Position numbers and translations under genes: made by a program
DNA from: Cryoendolithus antarcticus
Taxonomy: Eukaryota; Ascomycota; Dothideomycetes; Cladosporiales; Cladosporiaceae
NCBI GenBank assembly: GCA_002077065.1
Contig: NAJO01000073.1
Span: 62,001-126,000, forward strand
Direction: 5' to 3'
DNA: 64,000 nucleotides
The notes under the pieces: model-generated
What the model was told of the DNA's origin: nothing
The model's input: only the letters and a program-made list of their open reading frames with translations
Databases searched by the model: none
In this document: positions 22,318 through 32,358 of the stretch, piece after piece
Position numbering within the stretch: the first letter of the stretch is position 1
How the letters are laid out: each line of letters opens with the position of its first letter

Positions 22318-24111
22318 ATGAACCAGCCGCAAGCATACATGGATGTGAATCAGCAACATGCACCCTCTACAGCGCCCGCGCCTCCCATAGGCCAATATAC
22401 CTCCTATGGACAACCCCAGGCATTGCAGCCCGCCGCGCAGCCGTATCCTCCCAACACATACAGTGGCTACTATCCAAGTACGATGGCGCCAATGGCACCG
22501 GGCCACTCCAGTTCCTCGTCGATGAGTGGCGGTATGGTGGCACAAGCACTTCCCTTACCAACCATGGCACCCGTAGGCCAATCTGCACCGCCTGCCGGGG
22601 CTTACCAGTCCCAGTCGTTTGACACCACGGGGCAAGTCCCGCCGCATGGCATGAAGCCGAGAGTGACTGCGACGCTGTGGGAAGACGAGGGAAGTCTTTG
22701 CTTCCAGGTCGAAGCCAATGGAGTCTGTGTCGCGAGGCGAGAGGACAATCACTTTATTAACGGCACCAAATTGCTGAATGTGGCTGGTATGACTCGCGGA
22801 CGACGAGACGGTATTCTCAAGAGCGAGAAGACCAGACACGTGGTGAAGATTGGGCCGATGCATCTCAAAGGCGTCTGGTAAGTATGGAAAGAGGGCTTGC
22901 CGAGATTCCTTCCCTGACAGATACACAGGATACCCTTTGACCGCGCGCTGGAATTCGCCAACAAGGAGAAGATCACTGAGCATCTCTACCCACTCTTCGT
23001 GCACAATATTGGTGCGCTACTCTACCACCCTACCAACCAGGCTAGGCAACAAAGCATCGGAAACGGCGCAATGGCTGCGCGTCGACCGGAGTCGCAGGAT
23101 TACATGCGCACTCCGACAGGCACTCAGCCGCCTGCGCTTACTCACCATCATTCCATGGGCACGCCAGTGTCTACTGGCATGGCTCAACCGCCTCACACGA
23201 TAGCCCCTCATCCGACCTCAGGCAGGCCGGGACTTGACAGAGCGCATACTTTCCCAACACCGCCCACCAGCGCATCCGGCATGACGATGGGTGCCGGCCA
23301 ATACGACTATGGCAATCACGCGAATGCGGTGCATCCAGGTATGTCCCTCGAAGTCGCATGGTTGAATTGTTGGCTGACAGTGATTGTAGCATCCTCATCT
23401 CCAGGCAGCACTTCCCATATGCAATACCCAAGCTCGCAGCCATACGACTCGCGCCAAATGTACTCGGCACCAGCAAATTACAGCCAGTACCCCAGTCAGC
23501 ACTACAACAGCGTGCAGCCAAGCCCTGGCGTGAAGAGCGAAATGGCACCTCCAACTCGCGCCGGCGCAGAGCACGAGCATGCGCATCACAAGGGTGCCGA
23601 CGGGTACTCCGGTCAGCAAGATGCGGACGGCGAACACGAGGGTGATTATACCCACCAGAGTGCGTCCCTAGGCGCCTCCAATGCATCATACAGCGCATTC
23701 CCTAACGCAGCACCAGGGCCAATCCATTCTGAGCCTTCGCATATCTCGCCCGAGATGCAGAATTCGCCACAGCAAACTGGGTCTGGGAGGGCAACACCTC
23801 GAACTGCTGCGCCCTACTCGGGCTACAGCACGCCTCAGCGTGGGTCGCAGCTGCCATCCAGCAACCTGTACAACGTTATGAGCAGCGACACACGGGCAGG
23901 TGCGCCCAATGGCGCCGAACAGTACCCTCAGCAAGGTTATGCGCCTCAGCAGTACCCAGCTATGAACGGCGTGCCGCAGAACAAGAAGCGCGGGCGCGAA
24001 GCCGATGGCGATGACGCCTATGGCAACGGTCTGAAACGAGCTCGCACCGAAGGAGGACCTGTCGGCGCTCGTCCGATCGCGCAGCCCCACTCCGTAAAGT
24101 CAGGGCGATGA
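22318..24111 (+). CDS. stuA: APSES transcription factor of the StuA type
   Basis: Exons 22318-22877, 22929-23338 and 23390-24111 give 563 residues. The ATG at 22318 starts [15 protein letters not shown], as in known StuA proteins. The same frame stays open without another ATG back to 21832, so a longer isoform made by upstream splicing is possible. The APSES DNA-binding domain spans about residues 111-215: [59 protein letters not shown], and, across intron 1, [18 protein letters not shown] bipartite basic nuclear signal ([12 protein letters not shown] then LKRARTEG) lies near the C terminus. StuA-type factors control conidiation, morphogenesis and secondary metabolism in the nucleus. Flanking sequence is Gln/Pro/Ser/Tyr-rich as in the family. 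Confidence 0.95.
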
Positions 24112-24994
24112 GATTCATCCAGTCTGGCTACAGCGCCAACATGATCCAACAGCTTTTCATTTATCTAACGATTCGAACCACCTTCCGTTCTGACCCGACC
24201 GATTTGACCGAATAACGACTTTCACGACGATGCCCTTACAAAACGGACACGACACTTTTTGCACTAGGCCGAATCAACGAGGCCAATGATGTTTTTCTAC
24301 TCACTGATGACGATGATGATGACAAAATGTTTATATGAGCTACACTATGGACCGGGAACCGTCTTCACGGAGACGATGTGCCGTCGGTGCACTTCACTTA
24401 GGGTTCTTCACAGCGCCGGCGTTGAAGGCGCTGGGCTGCTGGACTTCAGTGGCTGGGGTGTTTCTTTACAGCGATTTCAGGGGTGATGAGGAGCTGCGGT
24501 GTATGGAAGAGGCGCACCAAGGCCCACGAACTTATAGACGGGAGAGGGCGTGTTTGTGGAAGTGGATGACGGGCACGCAGGTGGAGGGAAGTAGTGTAGA
24601 GGTGGTAGTGGTGCGATCGAAAAGTTCCCCTTCTCTCGCATGCCTCCTTCGTTTCCTGTCTCCTCTCGCTGTGACTATCTTCGAAGCGCAAACACCAGGT
24701 CCAGTTCATGTGGTGATTGATCGTGTTCAATCACCGTACTATGGCTCTTTTGCCATTGGCTGGGCTGCTCTGTCATTCGGGCGTCGTGCATATGACTTGT
24801 GAGACTTTGCACTACACGCTTCACTTTATCTTAAGATATCTGGACGACTCTCCGCTCCACCCTACACCCACCCATGCCAACATAGTCCAACTCCTCCGTG
24901 CCTGTCCAAGCTATCCCGCAAATAACCCCACTGTCTCGCGCTCGTACTCCAATTGGCTGAACACTGGCTCACTGAGCGCGAGCATAACGATACA
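24112..24994. other. Intergenic between stuA and MED4
   Basis: Contains the stuA 3' untranslated region and the MED4 promoter. A GAT/GAC-rich patch occurs near 24304-24325. No gene seen. Confidence 0.45.
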
Positions 24995-25851
24995 ATGAAT
25001 ACTCGACTCCAATCAAGCTATCATACCTTAGAGCAGGCCCTCCAGCGACTCACCGACTCCATCGCGACATACAATCCGAACCTGACTTACGCAGATCAGC
25101 TCGTCACTGCTAACGACGCTGTCGATCGGGATCTTGAGCTCCGTGAGTACTGCGAAACATTCCCTCGGTTTCCCTTCACTCACCTGCTGATATCGCCATA
25201 GTCGCCACCCACCAGTCCAATTACGCTCGCATCCAGTCCCTGCGCGCTCAGTCGACTGCTCTTGACTCATCACTCCGCTCCACTATCTCGCAGCTAGCTC
25301 AAACCAGAAAGGACATCCTCGCCATTCCCCCAGCTCCTTCGCCAAGCTCTATAGACCAATCAAACGAGTTGAATGTCGACACCCTTCTCCGCTACGCAGC
25401 TCTCATAGCACCCACGACCGTGCCCCCAACGCTACGTAAGCCCATTCCGTCCATCCAGCTCCCACGTGTCAAGCTAGAAGGCGATGGCAGCGTAGAACGT
25501 GTCGGAGGACTGAGTACGCCACCTCCACAGCCTGAAGGCGAGCAGGGGAATGTGAAGGAGGGGATCGTGGGGATCGAGAGGGTAGGGGAGCTGGAGAGAG
25601 GCTGGCTAGCTGGGAATGGGGATGTGGGGTTTGTGCCTTGGGTCAGTGATGAGGCGATTAGGGGTGGGGCTTTGGCTAAGCTTGAGGGAGTGAGTGAGGG
25701 GAATAGGGAGGGGAAGGGGATGGAGGTTGATCAGCAGGAAGATGGACGGGTCACGGACGAGGCTAGGGCAGAGCAGGAGGAGCAGGCCGGGCGAAGGACG
25801 CGCGAGAGGGCGAGAGCTGAAGTGCGGGTGTTCAATCCAGATGACTTGTAG
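24995..25851 (+). CDS. MED4: Mediator complex subunit 4
   Basis: Two exons (24995-25142 and 25202-25851) around a 59-nt intron give 265 residues. The N-terminal coiled-coil pattern (LEQALQRLTDSIATYNP, LVTANDAVDRDLELLATHQ, then RIQSLRAQSTALDSSLRSTI) and the block DTLLRYAALIAPTTVPPT are those of fungal Med4. The C-terminal 100 residues are acidic and low in complexity. Med4 belongs to the middle module of Mediator, linking activators to RNA polymerase II. Length fits the family. The next gene is convergent, with 113 bp between the stops. Confidence 0.88.
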
Positions 25852-25964
25852 ATACACATGCTATGCTCGCTGGGAAAATCCCCATCAACGCCCCGTAAAT
25901 GTCGTATATGCAATCCTCAGCCCTCCGCCTCTTCCCTCTCATCGCTCCCACTCCACACTCCCCT

Positions 25965-26701
25965 CTACTTCCCAGCCAACCACCCAAACTTGCTCAACCG
26001 AATCCTCGGCACAATACCCACCACCGTAATCACGCTCGCAGCAACCACAGCCCAAAGCTGCATCCCCAGCACATTCTTATTGAAGTCCGTGCTCGTAGCC
26101 GCCGCAACAGTCGCCAACATCAACGCCAACACCACATAACCACTAACCCGATGATACTTATACAGCTTCCTCGCGTTCTCCTTCCCGCCATACAGCCCCG
26201 GCGTGAAGAACTGCGTCAACCCCACGAACGCCTGCACAGCCGTGAGGATGTAGACTGTCAGGCCTAGGATGGCGTGGGTAGAGACGAAGTGCGTGCCGCC
26301 GTGGGAGATTTTGTTGTATTCTATTATTACGAGGCCGGCGAGCGCGGATGCGACGGCGACGTTGTTTAGGGCTGAGTGGGTTAGGGTGCCGGCGTGCTTT
26401 TGCGAGGCCGTGTGGGTTGGTTGGAGGACGAGGGTGCCCTGGACGAAGAAGAGGAGGGCGGCGGAGTTGAGGAGCTGGAGAGAGGGATGTTAGAGGAGAG
26501 ATCCGGGGGGGCTTGGGCGGATGAGGAGCTTACGGGGTGGGCAGAGAAAAGGGACAGCGGGGAGCTGAAGACGGCGCCCCAGACTATTGCTGTGAGCTGC
26601 GAGGGTTGTTAGCTGGGGGCCTGGAAGGTGGAGGTTGAGGGTGGTGGACTTACAATCCAGACTCCTGCTTGTGCGACTACACCCGTGCCTGTAGATGCCA
26701 T
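25965..26701 (-). CDS. Cytochrome b561 family membrane protein
   Basis: Three exons (26701-26654, 26596-26534, 26474-25965) give 206 residues. The first two exons are tiny (16 and 21 codons) and lie outside the long open frame. They add MASTGTGVVAQAGVWI and LTAIVWGAVFSSPLSLFSAHP, completing the first membrane helix and the first haem-ligand His. Further conserved His residues are in HTASQKHAGTLTHSALN, SHGGTHFVSTHAILGL and YKYHRVSGYV. About five or six hydrophobic helices are visible. The family moves electrons across membranes, often from ascorbate or to ferric iron. The physiological donor here is unknown. Introns are short with standard sites. Confidence 0.85.
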
Positions 26702-27312
26702 TGTCAGTGATTGTCGTTGAATGCGTGAGGAAGGTACAAAGACTGCTGACCGAGCACGAGGTTGTAATAGAGAGGCTTTCCCTCCTCCAAGCTCGCATCG
26801 CCCGATCTCCCCAGCAGAGGTTCCTCCTCGCTCGTGCCGGGCACACGCTGTTCTTCTTGCGCGGACATAACTGCGACAGTCTAGGCCAAATTACGAGTAT
26901 GCCTCGTGAAGCTTTGGGTCGAGACGTGGAGTCAACAGATAATAACTCTATACATCAGATAGTAGCGAATGGTGATGTAGTCATTGATGCTGACCACGCG
27001 GGGCACATCGATATGGATTACAAAGTACCCGTGCAACGATCTCGATAGGTGCTAGATCGCGTCCTGCACGTAGGCGCATGTGGAAGGTTGTTCAGAGCTT
27101 GCATTGCGCAATCCATGAGCTTGATCAGATGACAGTCTGCACGTGAGACGGCCATGGGTACGGGCTCGTAGGTAGCATCAAAGGACTCAAAACGCCATCA
27201 GTCTATTCTAGTCTATCATAAGTCCATCCAGCCCATGGGTATCATAAGCTCTCCCAGAACAAAAGCACGCCTAGTCGATAGTTCATCATAATCAGATCTC
27301 GCATCCAACACA
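26702..27312. other. Intergenic upstream of cytochrome b561
   Basis: About 610 bp holding the b561 promoter on one side and the 3' end of the Vps62 gene on the other. No gene seen. Confidence 0.45.
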
Positions 27313-29415
27313 TCACGCCTCCTCAGTGCTATTTCCCCCCGGCAAGCCGCCCTCCTCAACCCCATCGCCCTCTTCTTCAGGCAAGCGCTCTGCGCCTTTG
27401 TGCCCTCCGAGCCAGTCTCGAATCTTACAAGGTCCTCTACCCTGACACACCTCCCCTCGTCCCAGGTTCTTGAACTTCGGTCCTGTGGGTCCGTTGACAT
27501 AGTGGTACTGCCCCGCGAAACGGTATTGTCTGGGGTCAGAGAGTGGGTAGTACTTATCGCCCCAGTGGCCGGCGTAGTTGAACCAGCCGACTGGCGCTGC
27601 CGGGTTGAGAGTCGAGGGGAGGACGGCGTGGGTCGTCGCGTTATAGACGAAGGATCGGGCGTTCAGGGCAGGGTCCCAGAGCGGTCCGCGGTCTGTCTGG
27701 TCGTGCAGAATGCCCCACGGGAGTACGTAAGGTTGGAGGCCAGGCGTCCCGTACATGGCGTGGGTACCTGTCGCGCTGTAGACTACTGGTCGCTTCGCGG
27801 CCCTTGAAGCAGTGGAGTTCGACCAGGTGCCGATCATCGTGCCGCTACCGTCGGCAGCGGATATGTACTTCTCCACAGCGCCCCACGAGTAGGCTTCCCC
27901 GAAGTTGTGCTCGGAGAGGAAAATTTGATGTGGCTTGCCGCCTTTGAAGCGGATGGCGGTGTGTTCCCAGTCGCCTACGTGGTTGCCGAAACGGACGTTG
28001 AAGACTACGTTGCCGAGGTTGTAGGAGTAGAAGAAGAACCAGAAGGCGTCGACTATGCCATCTTCCTTCGGGACTACCACCAGGATCGCTGGCGCGGTAC
28101 TACGACCAGTTGAAGTTGGGCGGTAAGATTCGTTGGCGCGTCTCTTTCTGCGCAATTCGCGGTGGATCGGTCGAGGCGGGTGCAGAGGATCTGGACAATT
28201 GCCTGCGAGAGCATCGCAAGCGTCGCCACAGAAGTCTTGACTCACGCCACACCAGCCGTATATTGAGCAGCATTGGCCAAAAGAGCTGCCGGCGCAAGTG
28301 TAGCCACTGCTGCCACCACATCGGCCGTCTTGGCTTGGCACGCGGTCCATGGCTGGCGTAGTGACTTCCTTCGCCTCGATGCCGTGCTCAAGCAATGCCT
28401 GCTCCTTTGCGCTTTGCAGATCAAATCCCTTCAGATCACTCAGGTCAGGCACCCTGAGCTCTTCTCCAGTGTCCCACGCATACGGTACATCCGGCTTGTT
28501 GAAGCTTCCTCCCAGCCATTTCGGCCGCTCTTCCACATTGTCATCGCTCTGCAGGTACATGAACCTCCCGCTCCTTCCACCTTCAAAGCCATTCAATTCA
28601 TTCAGATTCGTCAAGTTTCTGTCGTTCTGCATCTCCTCGATCACGGTATAGTTCAGCCGCGGACTTGTATGCACTAGATGCTCCGCCAGATCGCAAGGCC
28701 AGAACTGCTCGCCCGAGAAGAGATGCACATACGGCGCATGATCCCACACATACTGCGGTATCTCCCTTGCTTCTCTTTGCTTCTTCGACCAACTTCCCGA
28801 GTCATCATTGCCCGACGTCCAATAATCCCTCCAGTCCGGCAGAGGTTTGGGCATCTCATCGCCGGCTCTCGTCCACGTCCACCCAGATCTCGACATCATG
28901 TGAAAAAGCCCGCATGCTCCAAACCAATGGCACATTTGCCGGTCTATCCACAGCTTCCCGCCGGCGATCCATTCCAGGTTCTCGGCTGCTTCCGCTGGAG
29001 AAGAGTTGGCTGTGAGGGAAGCTTCGATGCCGCTGATGACTATGTAGCTCAGACCTGCTATGAGGAAGCCGGCGAAGCATTTCGCGGTGACGTTCTTCAT
29101 GGGCGGCGTGATGGAGAGGGAAATACCGTAGGTGGTGGTGGAGATGTCGCAGTCGGCGGCGACCGTGGGAGGTAGATCGGCTATGGGCTCATTGGATGAA
29201 GGAGCATTTGAAACTGCTGAGATCGAGGTCGAGAAATTGCTGGCCCAGCCTTGCGTGTTGAAGTCAGGGATCGCAGACGTCAAGCCTGTAGTGTACGCAG
29301 AGAATAAGGTTCCTTGCGTGTGGTCGTGATTCGTAATGATGCTGCTACCGGTAGCAAACGGTGCCTGACCGTTGGGTATAGTCACTGCGCTAGATACTGG
29401 TCGATTTGTTAGCAT
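27313..29415 (-). CDS. Vps62-domain protein with inserted hevein-type chitin-binding domain
   Basis: One 700-codon frame. Residues about 110-215 contain a hydrophobic segment (KCFAGFLIAGLSYIVISG) and a Trp/His-rich part. A Vps62-type domain begins near 225 (HAPYVHLFSGEQFWPCDLAEHL). It is interrupted at about 365-407 by a Cys-rich module: CGGSSGYTCAGSSFGQCC, then YGWCGVSQDFCGDAC, the spacing of hevein/chitin-binding type 1. It resumes at about 440 (DAFWFFFYSYNLGNVVFNVR, GNHVGDWEHTAIRFKGG, ATGTHAMYGTPG, WGDKYYPLSD). Vps62 was named from yeast vacuolar sorting, but its biochemistry is unclear. The hevein module suggests cell-wall or extracellular action. The ATG used is the first in the frame. 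It overlaps a branch-point-like GCTAAC followed by an AG, so an upstream exon carrying a signal peptide may be missing. Confidence 0.8.
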   Translation of the reverse strand: MLTNRPVSSAVTIPNGQAPFATGSSIITNHDHTQGTLFSAYTTGLTSAIPDFNTQGWASNFSTSISAVSNAPSSNEPIADLPPTVAADCDISTTTYGISLSITPPMKNVTAKCFAGFLIAGLSYIVISGIEASLTANSSPAEAAENLEWIAGGKLWIDRQMCHWFGACGLFHMMSRSGWTWTRAGDEMPKPLPDWRDYWTSGNDDSGSWSKKQREAREIPQYVWDHAPYVHLFSGEQFWPCDLAEHLVHTSPRLNYTVIEEMQNDRNLTNLNELNGFEGGRSGRFMYLQSDDNVEERPKWLGGSFNKPDVPYAWDTGEELRVPDLSDLKGFDLQSAKEQALLEHGIEAKEVTTPAMDRVPSQDGRCGGSSGYTCAGSSFGQCCSIYGWCGVSQDFCGDACDALAGNCPDPLHPPRPIHRELRRKRRANESYRPTSTGRSTAPAILVVVPKEDGIVDAFWFFFYSYNLGNVVFNVRFGNHVGDWEHTAIRFKGGKPHQIFLSEHNFGEAYSWGAVEKYISAADGSGTMIGTWSNSTASRAAKRPVVYSATGTHAMYGTPGLQPYVLPWGILHDQTDRGPLWDPALNARSFVYNATTHAVLPSTLNPAAPVGWFNYAGHWGDKYYPLSDPRQYRFAGQYHYVNGPTGPKFKNLGRGEVCQGRGPCKIRDWLGGHKGAERLPEEEGDGVEEGGLPGGNSTEEA

Positions 29416-30529
29416 TCAGTAGTCTAGACATTACTTTCGGGTCAATGGTACGACGACGAACATTGAGAATTGGAAGGCAAGCGCGTGACGTCGACCAGCA
29501 AGTGCGGACTCGTCGTCCGGAAGACAATGGGCGACCCACCGCCGCTTTGTCAGAGCCCGTAAGTGGCAGAGTGTGACCAGCACGTCTATCCGTTGACATG
29601 CGAATCCGCGGTCGGCTGAGATGCTTATACAAAGCTTGTGCGCCGGCTGTGACGCTGACCCGGGACCGGACGTCGTAAGGCTGGCTGAGAGGAGTGGTGC
29701 TGACAAGAGAAAGAGCGACGAAGGACAGTGTGATATAGCAATGAGAGGTACAGAAACGTACGAGCCATACTGTCCACACCCGAATGTCATCCATTCAATC
29801 ACGCAGTCATGCAGGTCTTCCTCCGGACTTGGACTCCACCACCACAGGGCCAGAAGTGTGGATCGCTGCAGTAGCGCTGCTATCGCTGCGATTCTCGCAG
29901 GCGGTGTCGGTACGCTACTCGACACGACGCGTGTTGCATGAGAGGCTGAGCATGGCTGTTGCTTGGCCGGAAATGATTGCGTGTCGTTTGTGTCAAACTG
30001 GTAGCTTTGCACTGGGTTTGAGCGCCATTTACGTCTGCATCCAGTACCTTTGTAGCTACAGCACCACAGCACCGAATGATGCAAGTGCCGGTCACTGCTA
30101 CATCAAGACTTCACTACTTCGTACGGTCTTTGCTCCGACAGTCGTGCCCTTCCATTGTAGCTCCCATCGTAGCTCCAATTGATCAGCTCTCCTGCTGTCT
30201 TCCCGGATGAGGCTGCTGCATTCTCAGAGTCGAGGATCTGTATCGACAACGCCGAAGACCCATGTAGATGCTGCAAGGAAAGCACGTTCGCCGCGGCTAC
30301 TCCCGTACTCTGACACTAGCCAATCAATGCCTTTCCATCCTCCACGCCAATCATACTCACCAGCAGCTCGAACACCTACACTACAGATGTCGATAGCCCT
30401 TGCTGGCGCGCAAAGTCACGCTCCATCACCACCATCAGACTGGGTGCGATTACCGATAGCCTCAGCTGGCCTTGTGACAACCGGTAGGTAGCCTATGACA
30501 GCAACGCCTTTCATACACGTTCTCTCGCG
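29416..30529. other. Divergent intergenic region, Vps62-like gene and TFIIIC-domain gene
   Basis: About 1.1 kb between divergent start codons. It must hold both promoters and may hold an unrecognised first exon of the Vps62-like gene. A 217-codon minus-strand frame (29431-30084) has no recognisable domain and is not called. Confidence 0.4.
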
Positions 30530-32287
30530 ATGTCAGTTCGACCGCATGATGTTGAGCCTCGGGCGACGACGGTCGAGGACGACAGCACACGTGATGTCGA
30601 GTCCGAGTGGGAATATGAGTACGACGGAGCGGAGACGCAAGACGTCTACTTCACCTTAGATCTGAGCACATACTGCCCCGGATCGATCGCAAGGACTGAG
30701 TACTCCACCAATGGCAAACGCGCTCGTCTAACAGCCGAAGAACGAAATGCTGGTGGTAAGCTCGTTGATCCGAAGGCTGTCGCTGAGGATGTACCCTCGA
30801 ACGACGCGCCAGAAAAGGAGCCCAAGGTCGACGAATTGCAGATCCTTGGCCTTCACACGAGGACACCGTTCATCAAGTTCAACCATGAGTTCTACACTTG
30901 CAACTGGTTCACGGATCTAGGCACGCAGTTCTGGATCTCTGACCCGGGCGTGGTGGACAATCCTCGATTTTCAGGCCATGTACTAGATGTCATTGGGTCT
31001 TCTCAAGTCCGTCTGGTGGGCCGACCAGCAACGTTGAAACGAAAACGAGATGCGTACCCCATTGAATTAGACGACGAAGCAGCTCTCGAGGACGAAGACG
31101 CCGAAGTGGCACTGTCCGATGGAGCAGTATCAGATGACGAAGATGCTGTGACCGACACCCTCAACTCGCTCCGCACAACTTCCAAGCCGATCTCCATCGA
31201 TCACCGCAAGATCAAAGATCCGCATCTCCAAGGGCAAGCTTCGTTCATGGAACGTCTTTCGCAGCTCAAACACCAACGTGGTGAACGAGACGCCCACCTT
31301 GTCCCAATGAGGACGCCCGTTTACTACAAAGGCGCCGAAGACCCCGATGCTCTGAGAGCTGAAGGCATGAAACGCGATGCCGCTGAGAAGGCGGCGAAAG
31401 GCAAAGGCATCATGTACATGCCCGGCGCTGGCGCTGTTGACCTTCCTCCCGGTGCAACAAAGGCGAGATACGTCAACCGTCCAGGTGCAGCGCGGCGTGG
31501 AAATGGTGAGACGTTGGATGACGAGGGCGAGGAAGTGCCTCGCATTGGTCCTCGGAAGAAGGGAAATCCAGGTGGAGCACCAAGTAATGAGGCGAAGCGA
31601 AGGGCGCTTGGCTTGGAGCCTGTAGCCACAGGCACTGCAATGGCAGGGAAGAAGCGCGGCCGTCCGAGCAAGAAGGAACTGGAGGCTAGAGCACTAGGTC
31701 AAGCGCCTAACCCGGACCTTATTGCGCTGCCACAAGACTCTCTACTACCCGCCGTCACACTCGAAGCAGACGCCAGCAATGCAATACCTGCCTCCACTTC
31801 CGAACTCAAACGTCCGACCACCCGCCCAGCAGCCCCCGAAGTCATCCTCGACCTCGCGCCCACCACCTCCCCTCGCCCTCCAACCGACGCTACCCAACCC
31901 GTCTCCCGCGTCCGCGGAAAACTAGGCACTATACCCGGCACGCCAGCATACCATCTCGGCGCACCCCCAAAAGCAAAGGGCAAACCCGGTCGCCCACGCA
32001 AACCCAAACCTACGCTTACTGAATACATCCCTCCTGCCAGCGCCAGTGCGAGTCCGGCGCCGTCTGCTGCGTCTCCGGCTGCTGAGGGTGGTGGTGAGGG
32101 GAGTGCGGGACAGGGGAAGAAGCCGAAGAGCCGTATGGCGCTGGCTAGGGAGGCGAGGGATGAGGCTGCGAGGAAGGTGTTCATGACGCCTGGGCAGCTG
32201 GGGATGGAGATGGAGTTCCAGCTTGCAGGGTTTGCGGATGCTGGGTCACCTCCGCTCGATGATGGAGCTGGGGATGTTGACGAATAA
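30530..32287 (+). CDS. TFIIIC triple-barrel domain protein with AT-hook-like tail
   Basis: A single exon of 585 residues. The N-terminal 140 residues match the TFIIIC subunit 6 (Tfc7/Sfc7) triple-barrel domain: EWEYEYDGAETQDVYFTLDL, ELQILGLHTRTPFIKFNHEF, and the 'LGTQFW' block followed by SGHVLDVIGSSQVRLVGRP. The long C-terminal part is low in complexity and carries two AT-hook-like cores, KKRGRPSKKELEAR (about residue 380) and KGKPGRPRKPKPT (about 487). TFIIIC recruits TFIIIB to tRNA and 5S genes. The triple barrel mediates subunit dimerisation. The tail is much longer than in yeast Tfc7, so this is an extended filamentous-fungal form. Nuclear. Confidence 0.85.
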   Translation: MSVRPHDVEPRATTVEDDSTRDVESEWEYEYDGAETQDVYFTLDLSTYCPGSIARTEYSTNGKRARLTAEERNAGGKLVDPKAVAEDVPSNDAPEKEPKVDELQILGLHTRTPFIKFNHEFYTCNWFTDLGTQFWISDPGVVDNPRFSGHVLDVIGSSQVRLVGRPATLKRKRDAYPIELDDEAALEDEDAEVALSDGAVSDDEDAVTDTLNSLRTTSKPISIDHRKIKDPHLQGQASFMERLSQLKHQRGERDAHLVPMRTPVYYKGAEDPDALRAEGMKRDAAEKAAKGKGIMYMPGAGAVDLPPGATKARYVNRPGAARRGNGETLDDEGEEVPRIGPRKKGNPGGAPSNEAKRRALGLEPVATGTAMAGKKRGRPSKKELEARALGQAPNPDLIALPQDSLLPAVTLEADASNAIPASTSELKRPTTRPAAPEVILDLAPTTSPRPPTDATQPVSRVRGKLGTIPGTPAYHLGAPPKAKGKPGRPRKPKPTLTEYIPPASASASPAPSAASPAAEGGGEGSAGQGKKPKSRMALAREARDEAARKVFMTPGQLGMEMEFQLAGFADAGSPPLDDGAGDVDE

Positions 32288-32358
32288 TGAGGTGCTTTGC
32301 TGGAAAGTCAAGGAGTGGGTATCTATACATAACGAGTACACACTATGGTGCACCTCAT

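Noticed and set aside
29431..30084. 217-codon minus-strand frame upstream of the Vps62-like gene
   Set aside because: No domain, no coding-like composition and stops against all joining options tried. It may contain an unseen first exon but is not a gene in itself.
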